This document shows positions 43,801-55,800 of a DNA stretch of 64,000 nucleotides, piece after piece. The notes below the pieces were generated by a model that did not search any database, was not told where the DNA came from, and was given only the letters and a program-made list of their open reading frames with translations. The DNA comes from Ignelater luminosus (Eukaryota; Arthropoda; Insecta; Coleoptera; Elateridae): contig VTPC01003590.1 of NCBI GenBank assembly GCA_011009095.1, positions 124,001-188,000 on the forward strand, given 5' to 3'. The translations under genes were made by a program, and so were the position numbers. The first letter of the stretch is position 1; each line of letters starts with the position of its first letter.

Positions 43801-46800
43801 AATCCTTTTCAACTTTACATGGTATATTCAACAAAACAGGGTTGGCCTGATTTAAATCAGTGATTTTTTAAAAATAATCATTGATTTAAATACTTTTTAT
43901 TTTTATACTTATTAATTTTTCTTTTTTAATTAGTATAAATATAATTCATGTTTTCTGCCTTTTAAATTAAAATCAATCTTGAACACTTCGACTACAATAA
44001 AATTTCTGCAAGAAATAGAAAATAAAATGCACTTTCAGAGCTCCAGTCTTTTATAGGCTTACAGCCACTGCAAGTATGAACAGGATATAAGAGGAATACT
44101 GCTGTCTAGCCTTGCATTTTCCAACTTGCTGGTGTATGTATGTTTGAATGTTTTACAGTTGTGGTCTTATGAATGTGAAAAATTTAAGAGCACTTTATTA
44201 AATCGCAATAAAGTGCTATACAAATGGATCAATATAATTAAATGTTCACAATTCTAGCTGGTTTTTACTTTTGGGGGGTTTTATTTCAATCTAATTAAGA
44301 AAAAAAGAAAAAAATCATAAAAATCATGATTTTTAAAAAAATCATTGATTTTTGATTTTTTTTCAACCCTGCAACAAAACAATTTTATTTCTAAATGTCA
44401 CCTCCCTGTTGATTAATATTGTACAGGTATGTGCTATGTTTCATTTATCTCTTATTAATGCACATTATATACAATCTTTCAAACATTCTTTGCATGTGTT
44501 GACGCGTAGTGGATCAGATGTGTGTTAAATCGCTCTGATTATTCAAATTTATTTCCCAATTTGTTATTTCGAATAAAAGTGAAAATGGTTCTTATGTGTG
44601 AAAAATGCAGTGATTCACTGCCTGCAGATAATGACTTTGTAAACTGTTATGGATGTAACGCAAAGTTCCATTATATATGTGCATCTGTAAGAGAAACAAA
44701 ATGGAAAGCTACCACAAATGATGTAAAGTTAAATTGGAGATGTATAACATGCAAAACAAAGACAGAAGAAGAAGTGATTTTTGAACGAGAAAAAATTGAA
44801 AATAAAGAAGCATTGCCAGAGCAAACTAAGATGCTTGAAAAGCTTATTAGAAAAATTATGAAAGAAGAAAACAGGGAGTTAAAAGTAAGCATGACTGAGT
44901 TGAAAAACACGGTTGAATTTTGTAGTAACAAATTTGATGATTTATTCAAACCAGTGCAGATGCTTACAGAAGAAAATGCAAGGAAAAATAAGAAATGTCA
45001 AGAGCTAGAAGACAAGTGCAAGAAATTAGAGAAGCAGTTAAATGAAATTGAAATAAATCAAGAAGATGATAAGCAATATTCTGGGAACCATAATTTAATT
45101 ATTGAAGGTATCCCTGATATGAAAAATGAAATTGTATCCAAAATTGTATTAGAAATATCAAAGAAAGTCGATTATCAGTTAATGGAATGTGACCTCGAGG
45201 CCGTACATCGTTTACCGGCAAATAAATATGGAAGTAAACCAATAATAGTTCAATTTGCCAGTAGAATTAAAAGGGATAATTTTCTGCAAAAATGTAAATC
45301 TCGTAAACCAAATACAAACGAGATCTTATGTATCTTATGTATGAAGCAAAGAAAAGAAATATTTATAAGTTTGTGTGGTTTAAAAACTCAAAGTTATATG
45401 TAAGAAAGTCTGAGAGTGATCCAGTAAAACGTATTAATAGATTCGAACAGCTGTAAAATAAATATTGAAATGAGTAAGTGTATTTTTAACTGAATGTATC
45501 TTAATTCGCTTAAAAATGGCTAATTTAGATTATTTTAAGGATATTCAAATGTACAATGAATATAAGACATTAATAATCAAAGAAAATAAAAATTGTTTTG
45601 ATATTTTCAAAAATGATGATGTTAAGATTTTCCAGTTAAATATACGAAGTATTTCAAAAAATTTCGACAAGTTGCTTGTGACATTTCTTTTGATGTAATA
45701 ATATTAACAGAGACATTTCATGTTTTAAATATACATTTGTTTAATTTTATGGGGTATAAAACACACTATAATGAAGGAGCTATTAATAGAAATGATGGAG
45801 TTATAGCATTCGTCAAAGATGATTTGTGTGTGACAACTGAAGTTATAGCCATTCAAGAATTCAAATTTATGGAAATAAGATTTGAAAAATTTAATTCAAA
45901 CTTTTGTATAACTTCTCTATACAGATGTCATGACATTACCGTAAGTTTGTTTTTGGAAATTTTAGAACAATATTTAACCACAGTACATTCAGCAAATAAA
46001 ATATTAATAGGGGATATAAATATTGATATTCTACAATTTACTAACAAAACATTTGATTATTTAAACTTAATAAGTAAATATGGATTTACTTCTCTTATAA
46101 ATGAATAGGTACAGCAACAAAGCAAAAGTTGTATTGATCACATTTTATTAAAAATAACGATTAGGAATTTAAAATATACAGCTGTTGTTTTAGAAACTGC
46201 TATTACTGACCACTATGTTACAATATTAGGACTTAACAATGCTAAAGGGTACTCCTTTTGTAACAACTTGCATCATAGGGAAACAAAATTTTATGATAAA
46301 AAATATTTCTACAATTTAGTCGAACAAATAGACTGAAACATGGTAATAAATGTGGTTAATGTAAACACTGCGATGGAGACTTTTATTAATCTTATTTCAG
46401 AATGTAAAAGCAAAGCATACTCTTTTAAAACTATTAATTCAAAAAGTCGTAAACATAAACCATGAGTCACTATAAGTGCAATTAATACTAGAGATAAACT
46501 AAAAAGACAGCTAAATAAAAACAAAAACACAGATCTCCTGTCTGGAACTTACTATAAAAAATATCAAAATATATTATCAATGTTAATAAAAACAGCCAAG
46601 AATAATTATTATAAAAGTAAAATACAAGAAGCTCCAAAAGATACGAAACACCTTTGGACTGTCATTAAAGAAAGTTTTGGAAATACTAATCTAATTAAGG
46701 ATAAGGAAGTAGGGTCTATACAAACAGAGAACGGCATAATTACTTCAAACTCAATAGAAATTGTTGAAAGATTTAACGAGTATTTTTGTAAAGTAGGCGA

Positions 46801-49800
46801 AAGGTTAGCTCAAAAAATTAAAGACAGAAATCCAACTGAAGTTACTAATAAAGTAAAAGAATGTAGCTGCTCTCTGTTTCTCTATCCTACAGATAAAGAA
46901 GAATTAATCACATTAATAAACGAAATGAAAGTAGGAAAAGCAGCGGCATGTTCTGATGTTAAACAAATTAAAGATTTGATTATTACTCCACTTGTGCATG
47001 TATGCAATCTCATCTTGAGTAGCGGTATGTTTCCAGATATTTTGAAAATGGCTACAGTAATTCCTATTTTCAAAAAAGGTTCTAAAAAAGACATCAAAAA
47101 TTACAGCCCTATATCGTTGCTTAACACGTTTTCGAAAATTATTGAAAGAGTTATTAAAAAATGATTAATTACATTTTTTAGAGAGAAACCAAATTTTGTC
47201 TATAAATCAATACGGTTTTCGTGAAGGTATGTCCACACAAAATGCAATAACGAATTTAACTACAGAAATCTACATAAGTTTAGATTTAGGTAACCCAAGT
47301 GCTGGAGTTTTTCTGGATTTGGCGAAAGCATTTGATACAGTGAGCCATGAAAAATTACTGCTAAAACTGGAATCCTGTGGAATTTGAGGAGTAGCACAAA
47401 ATTTATTTAAGAGCTAATTAAGTAAAAGAACACAAAAAGTACGAATAAACGCGATACTGAGTAGTGCAAAAGAAATCACTTATGGTGTACCTCAAGGGAG
47501 AGTATTAGGTCCAATATTATTTATACTATATATCAATGACTTATTAAAAACTTCCGAAAGTTACAAAATTATATCATATGCTGATGATACAGTATTATAT
47601 TTTACTGGAAGTACTTGGACAGAAGTATATAATAAAATAAGTATAGGAGTTCAAGCAGTAATGAAATGGTTAGATTGGAATTTGCTTTCGTTAAATCTAG
47701 AGAAAACCCAAGTATTACCATTTGTTTCATATAAAAATAACTTACCTCCATTTCAGGCCATTAAAATAAGAAATTCAAACTATGAAATTAAGGTAGTAAA
47801 CAATGTACCATACCTAGGAATATGTCAAGTGGTTAGTAAACTTAGAAAGTTGTTTTATATTTTTAAGCAAATAAAGTATTTTTTGGACGAAGCACAGTTA
47901 AAAGTAGTTTATTATGCACTGGTTCAGTCCTTACTGCAATATGGTATTGCAGGGTGGGGCGGAGCATTTAGGCATCACTTAAAACCTTTAATGACTATCC
48001 AAAATGCTCTATTAAAAATTATTTTTAGTAAACCTAACATATCCTACTGAATTATTGTATAAGGAAATTAATATTTGTAATTTATGTCAACTATACATTT
48101 TGAATGCCTTGTGTATTTTTCATAAAGCCCAACAAAAAAAATTTTGTTAATCATTCGATTGCTACCAGAAGTTCTACAAACAAATATGTTTCAACAAAAT
48201 ATTTTGATTTTCTAGCTCCCAGATTTTACAACCTACTGCCTCGGCATTTTCTAAATATAAAAAACATAAAAACTTTTAAAAGAAAAACAAAGATGTATTT
48301 AATGCAAACCAATATTTATGTTTTCCTGGTATGGCTAGAATAACTTTGTTTGTCACAAAAATATAAAATGTAAAAATAAGATTTTTTTTATATCTTTTTT
48401 TTGTTAATGATTCCACTACGGGTTAATTTCTTAGGTTAATGTAAGTTTAAGTAGGCTTAAACAGCGATCAACGCACAAGCTTTGCTTAGGTGGATTACTG
48501 TTTCTATGTCAAACATTCAATATTTCTATTCTTTAATTTTAGTGAACTAATTAAAATGTAACTGTGTTTGTTTTCTATTCTTCAATAAATAAATAAATAA
48601 ATAAATAAATAATGTAGTAGCAGTTGCGGTAATTGTGGTCCATTTACTTTTATATTACTTATTGAGTAAAACCAAAGTTTTTTCATTACTTTAATAATGT
48701 CGAGCAACAATTTGTACCTGCACATTTATTACAATTCTTCAAGAATTGTACGTTGGTAGTAAAAAGTCAGAGTGAATAGCCACACGACCACAAAGCCCCC
48801 CTACCGACACTTTGTAGTTGGTTTATTGGAGGCTATAAATCATTTTCGTCTTGAAGAATTTTACGGAGCAGAAGTATTGTTGGTTACATATTTACGTATC
48901 TTTTATTTGTTAATAAATAAAAAACAAAACATAGTTTTTAATGTTTTTTTAAAACAACAAACAGTTTTTTTTGAGAAAGTGTATTGAGGGCGGTCTAGAC
49001 ATTTTAATTACGATTATTTTAAGGTATCGCCCGCTTTTCCAGCATGCAAGACAAAAAAGTTATCAGATTCCAAATATTAAAGTATTTATCATTGCATCCA
49101 GGTCACTGCCAAGAAACCTTAAACATATTGATATCACTCTAAAAGTGAAAGATACAGTTTGTATCTGCTTGCAAAATTTGTGGAAATTTCAGTCTGTAAC
49201 ATTCTCTCCGAAAGTAAATACAGCCCCCCTTAAGATATCAAAAACAAAAAAGTTTTTCTCAATTTTAGAAATTCTCAAGGATAATAAGAAAGTTATAGCC
49301 AGAAAATGAATTTCATTTTTTTAGGTTATTTTAAAAACAAACTTAGATTGAATTCCTTTTTAGATTATTATTGAGCACTGAAATACACAATTTTGCCCCA
49401 ATTTAACTGACACTATATCTTTTATAGTTTCCAAGCTGTGAAAATATAAAATTGACACACACACACACATACATACAAACTAAAGTTACTTACCTCTTGT
49501 TGTTCTTTAGCCTTTGCTTTTGTTTTGGTACGTGTCATCCTAGGTGGAAGGTCACAGTTAGCTTCAACACGCAGCTTTTCAAATGCTTGTACTCGCTGTT
49601 TAACAGGGCTGCTTGCATATGGACTGAAGACTTGTTTCAGGTTAGTCTTTTTATTGTTTGGAGGACTAACCACAATATCTTCATCATCTGTCATCAAATC
49701 CTTAAGATCGTTCTGGTTTTCAGGAACCTTACTAATCACAATAGTTTCATTCATAAGTGCTACTTTATTTTTAGGTTTCTCCACAACAACAGTCTCATTT

Positions 49801-52800
49801 AAAGCTACATTGTTCACTATCGTATTTCCATTAGAAACTGGGTGTGTTTTGTTATTATTATCTTTCTTCCTGGAATTTTCTTCCATATTTTCAGTTTGAT
49901 TCTTATGAGCATTCTCTGTATTGGATATAGCATCTTCATAGACAGATGTGTTATTTTCATTCTGTTTATCCTCGGTTGCTTTTTCAGTTCTAGTCCTTTT
50001 AGAATGTGATTTAGCTGTATTTCTAGTTTTTGAATGATCTTCATCAGACGAACTACGCACTCGTTTTTGTTTATCCCCTGAATCAGCATCGCTCTCAGTT
50101 TCTTTATTTTTGGCTGCATTCCTAGTTTTAGTACGAGTGACACGTGCAGGTGCAATTTCATTATCTTGCTCAGAATTGCTACTTTGATCTTTATTTTGTG
50201 TCTTTTTCGTTCTTGTTCTACCTCTAGTCCTTGGTTTATCAGATTCTTCCTCGGAGTCAATCAAATTAATAGTGTGTATAGGTTCACAATGTATCTGCAC
50301 ATCAGAATCCCGAACTAGAGAAGCTGGTTTGCTAGATGCTTTAACTTCTGTTGTTTGTTTTTTATTTTCTTGATCAATTTGTTCGACCTTAATGCTGAGA
50401 GCTTGCAAGTCAGCATTTCTAGAATTAACAGTGTTTTGAGCACCTTTCTTTTTACGTGTTTGCCTAATAGGTGGTCTTAATGGAGGAGGCATCTCATTAA
50501 CCTCTTGCTTAACTTTCAAATCTTCTATCTTTGTATTCTGCACATCAAGCTGATTCTTTTTAAAATCTTCCGAGAGTCTTTCTATTTTCACAATCATGTT
50601 AGGTATTATACCGCTAATATGTTCATTTGCGTTACTATTTACTGACACGTTTGCTTGTACGTTGGATACCTGTGAAGTTTCAGTAAACACGTTCCGTTTT
50701 GGTCGAGTAGAACTACGAAGGGATTTACCACAATTTTCTCCAATATTTTCTTTTAATGAACTAGCTGAAATATTAAAAAAGAAAATTGAATAGAATGTTT
50801 ACAATAAAAATAGAAATTCGTTTCATCTTACATCTGCCCTTTGAAGTAGCATCTGTTTCTTCTTTATTGTCTTCTTTTGTCCCTTTGGAATTTGATGTGC
50901 GAGGTTCATTTGTAACATTCAACACTAGCTGTCCAGTCTCCTTAAATAATTCCACATCCCTTTCCACAGCGTCCAGGAACGACAATTTTTCTCTCTTTAA
51001 AAATGATTGCAGTTTTAATAAACGTAATAAATTAAAAAGATTTATTATATGTAAAACAATAATTATCTATTACTATTTGTTTCTGAATGGGGCAAAATGA
51101 AATTTTCAAATAAATTTCAAATACAATTCTTGTCTGTCTTGGCCCAAATTGGAGGTAAATATAGGATATCTCAGAAACTAGAAGAGCTAGAAAAAAAATT
51201 GAATACATGTTGTAATCATAATGCAATTAATTTCAACTCTAGTACCTAACATTTCAGCAGTAACTTACATAATTCTGGGCGTACATTAGATAGAACTTGT
51301 ATAATTATGCTGTAACATTTTCAGGTTTAAAATGTTCAACAGAAATTTCTGTAATGTACAAAAGTATTCTTGAAGTTTTTTAATATCTCTAGTCATTTTC
51401 AATTTAGTTAAATTGTAAAGTTATGTTATGCAAAAGTTTTTATGAGGAGCACTGATTTTTCAACTTTTTGCAGACATTCCTGCACAAAAGTATTTGATTA
51501 ATATTTGACTATTCAATCAATCATTATTAGAGATCAAGCGGTCTGTGTCTGTTAATCGGTCACTCTCTGTACTAATTAAATAATCGGGAAATTGAGCAAA
51601 TACTGAACGAATCGATTGATCAATTGCCTGACTTCTGTTTCCGTAATTGTTCGGTTGATTCAATTGTTTAGATTATTATTTAAGGTTTGTCTTTTAGTGT
51701 CATGCAAAACGTCATAATTTACAACAAGTTTTGGTTATAACTTCAGTTGCAGAACTAATTGATGATTTTTCTCTCTGTTCATCATCATAAAAAAACTGAA
51801 TTCTACCTTGAGCACGCATGCCAAATTTCAAGCCTTCTAATTCTCATTCTCGCTTTATGAGTTTTTCTTGTGCTCTGAAGACTAACTAGCACTAGAATCG
51901 TAACAACAAGAGCTATCCAAAACAATTTTCAATTGCTTTTTTGCCTATTTAAAAATATGAGGTTGATGATGGTTACTCGAAACCAAAACGTTGTACAGGA
52001 ATTTTGTTAGCGTATTTTAATAGAAAACAAAAAGTGGCAATGAAAAAGTGGTTTTAGTTTTCCGATATCTCTTCAAATAAAGGAAAGAAAAAATAATAAC
52101 TAAAATCGAAAAATCTACTTTTTTTTAAATATCTCTGAAACTATCCAAGATATCTAGATTTTGCAAACACCAAAAAAAAGGTCCTATAAATAGCCAACTT
52201 TCATCCCATTTGACCAATGCTGTATCTCTTACCGTTTCCAAGATGCTGTGCATCCTTATTTTGGACACACTGTATACTGAGATACTTGAACTGTAGGAAT
52301 AGAAATCATAGTGAGCAATGAAATTGACAACAAAGTAACAAACTGGGAACCAAGAAACCTGAATAGAGAAACTAGGAATAATCTCGGTATATGCACTAAC
52401 AGAAAATTCAACAGTTGATGAATAGAAACCATCTATGAAGACCTGCAGAAAGAAATAGGGAAAAGGCAAGTTAACAACCAACATGTCATGGTACAATGGG
52501 AGAGCACGAACTGAAAAAAGAAGTAAATAACAATGAACAAAGAATGCTCGATTGGTATATGACAAAAACATCCCTAAAATAACATATGAACAAGAAAGCT
52601 TAGAACACAAAAGCATGACGGATTTCATAACAAACACAAAGAATACAAGACAAGTAGTAAACAATATAAAAGTGATCAGAAGAGCCGAATTGAACACTGC
52701 ACATAGACTGGAACATCAGAAAACCAGACATTATCGAAGAATAAAACTAGAATCATTAAAAATACTAAACAAAGCACAAGAATATTCAGAACAGCTCACA

Positions 52801-55800
52801 GAAAGACTGGAAGAGGAAGAACAAAAAACATAGTAATGAACGACAATGAACTCAGGACAAAAGATGGAATCAATTTAAGGAAATCGTCATAGAAACAGCA
52901 GATGTATGCGGTATTAAAATGGTGAGAAATAACACAGAGCAAAATAAAAAAAAACAAAATTCAACAGAAAAAGGTGGCACAGAAAAACTACATCAGAACC
53001 AAGACAAACGAAAACAGAAAAACATACATACATAGAAAAATGAAATCAAGCCAAAGAAGCAGTGAAGCAGCCAAGCAAGAAATCTAGGAAGAATTTGGAA
53101 GAAAAATAGAAGAAAACTACATAGATAACCAAAAATAGTTCTGGAATGTTGTAGAACGACAGAAAGGAAATAGGATCAGAAGCATGAGAAACCCTAGAGG
53201 AGAACTACAGACAGGGAAGAAAGTATACTTTATACTTAGGAAGAATATTATAAGACAAAATACAGAGAAGAAAGAAAAACGAATTAACAAGAAGAAAGCA
53301 GAAGGAATAACAGAAGACGAAACAAAAAATGCAATAGCGAAAATGAAGAACGGAACAACAGCCGGAGAAGATAGCATAACAGCAAGGCAATGGTAAAAAA
53401 GGAAAGTCCAGTAGTTGTGAGATGGTTAAGAAACATTTTTCAACAAGTCTGGGAAACAGACAGAATACCAGAAGATTGAAAGTGAAATATTATCGTACCA
53501 ATACACAAGAAGAATGACTCAACCAAGTGCAAAAACTATAGAATAATCTTCTGTACCATACAAGATATATTTCAGAGTAGTAGAAAAAAGTAAGAAAATG
53601 GAGGTGAACGGGAAGATAAAAAGAATCATTAGAAACATGAATATTAATAGCATAAGAATAAACAGGCAAATGTCAGAAGAATTTAACATGGACGATAGCT
53701 TAAATCTGCTACTGTTTATTGTGTACATGGATCACATAAACAAGTTATGCAAAAATGAAGCAAGAATCACAGGTTTGGGATACCTTAACTTGAACCCTGT
53801 ACTTACACAAGACTTACTATATGCTGATGACATATTATTAATTGTAACAACTCCACAGGAAAGTAACAATTTGGAAGAACAAACTACAACAAAAGGTATG
53901 TAAATAAACATAGAAAAAGGCAAAATAATGAAATTAACAAGAGAAAAAGAACAAAGAGACAGGCAATACAGATAGATGGAAAACAGTTGCAAAACATACA
54001 AAACCTCAAATATTTAGGAATTATAATCAGTGCAGATGGCAAGGTAAATAAGAAAATAAGAAACAATATAAACAAGGCTAATAAAAAAGAAAAAACCAAG
54101 TAAAAACAGCAAAAATGCACTTACACAAAACCATTTACATACCTACACTAATGTATGAAGCAGAAACCTGGGCAATAAACGACAAACATAGATCAAAACT
54201 GATGGCATCAAAAATGAAATATTTAAGACAAGCAGTAGTTAAGATAAGAAAGGACTGGAGCATATAAGATCTTCTTCACAGAAAATTAGAGACCAAGCAA
54301 CTTCAGTGATTTTAACACATGACCCATTTGGAAGAAACAAGATACCCTAAGAAAATATTGGAAATGAAATGAGATGGAAAACGACCAAGAGGGAGACAAA
54401 GAACAACCTAGCAGAACAACATCAGAGGCAGCCAGGAAAAGAGGGAAGACCATAGAACAAGCAAAGACACTCACAAGAAATAGAAAAAACTACAACCGAC
54501 GGCTTAAAACCCAAACACCGTGAGATAAACTGGGAGAAGAGGATTAAGTAAGTTAATCAAACATGCTATCACTGTCTTGTAGCCTTTGTAACAATATTTT
54601 TTACATCTCCATGTTTATCATACACTGGCCCCTGCAGAAAGTCTTGAAGATTTTTATGTTTTGAAACATTCAAATCTGTTATCAAAAAACTCACTGATTC
54701 AAAAGCTCGCTGTCGTTTCTAAAACTAGCATAATTGTCAAACCAAAAGATCAGTCCCAGAGGGAAGCTCTCACGAAATCAGGCATTTTAAAGAAAATCAA
54801 TCCTGTCGTTTCGGAGATTCAAATAAAAAATGTTAAATCAATTAATAACAGCAGGATTGAGCTGAATCTTCAGGAACAAACAATGCTGGTAGCTCAACAA
54901 GACCTATGGGGAGTTTTAAAGAATATTATTCCTCGAGTTAAAATAATACGCTTATTAGATGACTTTACACTATGTTGATTTCCATTCAAGTAAGATCCTG
55001 ATATATTTGGTGACAATTCAACCTGTCAATTATTAAAACATAGTCCTACAAAGAGAGATTCCGACTGATTTCAAGCAACTTTTTAGGTAGATACTGTAAC
55101 TTATAAAAATATTCTTATGTAACAGTTATCATCATTCCTAAAGAAAATGCTGTAAAGTGTCCCCTGTGTGCTGGTGACCATGCTGTAAAAAACTGTAAGT
55201 CTAATCATGAGCAAGGCAAACATTGATATGGGTCGTACTGCTTGGGACTAAAAAAACTGTCGTGTTTATAACCAGTTAATAACTAAATTAATATGCAATG
55301 TCCTTCCTGCATTTGCAAAGGAAATAATAATTATTATTATTATTTCCTTTGCATTAATTATTATTATTATTAACCCTGGTCCAGGTTGTGACATGAAAAT
55401 TGGGACAATAACAGTATGGCTTGCACTTACTCTAAGAGTTCCTATATAGTATTGTTAGAAGAGTTAGGACATGTTGGTGATCCATTTTGATTGGTTGGAA
55501 CCAGAGATCATGGAATACTTGTTTTAATTTCAATTTTGAATCACTTGTTATGTGGGTGATCTACTGTGATTGGTTGGAACCAGATATCATGAAATATTTG
55601 TTGTTTTTTAATTTCAATTTTAAATCTATTGTCATTTTGACATTTAGTTTTTTTAATTGTCTGAATGAAAAATGAAGAAAAGTTTGGGTAAATAAAAGAA
55701 AAATTTGGCAAAATGAAAAAGTTAACATACTAGGTAGTAAATTATGTAGTAATAAACATTTTAATCAAGATCAGTGGATTAATAAAAAAGAAAAAAGGGG

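Larger units (their letters stand above)
44500..48613 (+). mobile_element. LINE (CR1/Jockey-like), nearly full length, decayed
   Basis: One element of about 4.1 kb. ORF1 runs 44585-45456 and ORF2 from 45516 to about 48343, followed by an AT-rich 3' UTR that ends in an ATAA tandem tail (48583-48613), typical of CR1-like 3' ends. Decay is moderate: the ORF1 frameshift lies near 45318, and ORF2 breaks lie near 45695, 46107, 46335, 47163, 47385 and 48048. It lies in INCENP intron 3, antisense to the gene. I could not fix the 5' end or a target duplication. Confidence 0.88.
32839..49493 (-). other. INCENP intron 3 (16.7 kb), filled with nested mobile elements
   Basis: The donor GAG|GTAAGT at 49494/49493 and the acceptor TTTCAG|ATT at 32838 bound the intron. 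From 32.8 to 49.5 kb nothing belongs to INCENP. Contents include a Harbinger-like MITE, a CXC repeat ORF, copia, a YqaJ-like piece, mariner, an RT fragment, a second repeat-ORF fragment, a hAT MITE and a LINE. The long open frames in it are therefore not host genes. Confidence 0.85.

Noticed and set aside
49817..50260. 147-aa minus-strand frame overlapping INCENP exon 3
   Set aside because: Alternative-frame shadow of the INCENP coding exon.
52125..52697. 190-aa minus-strand frame rich in F, S and V, membrane-protein-like
   Set aside because: It is the antisense shadow of the A-rich plus-strand LINE endonuclease relic (52250-52560), whose codons give this composition.
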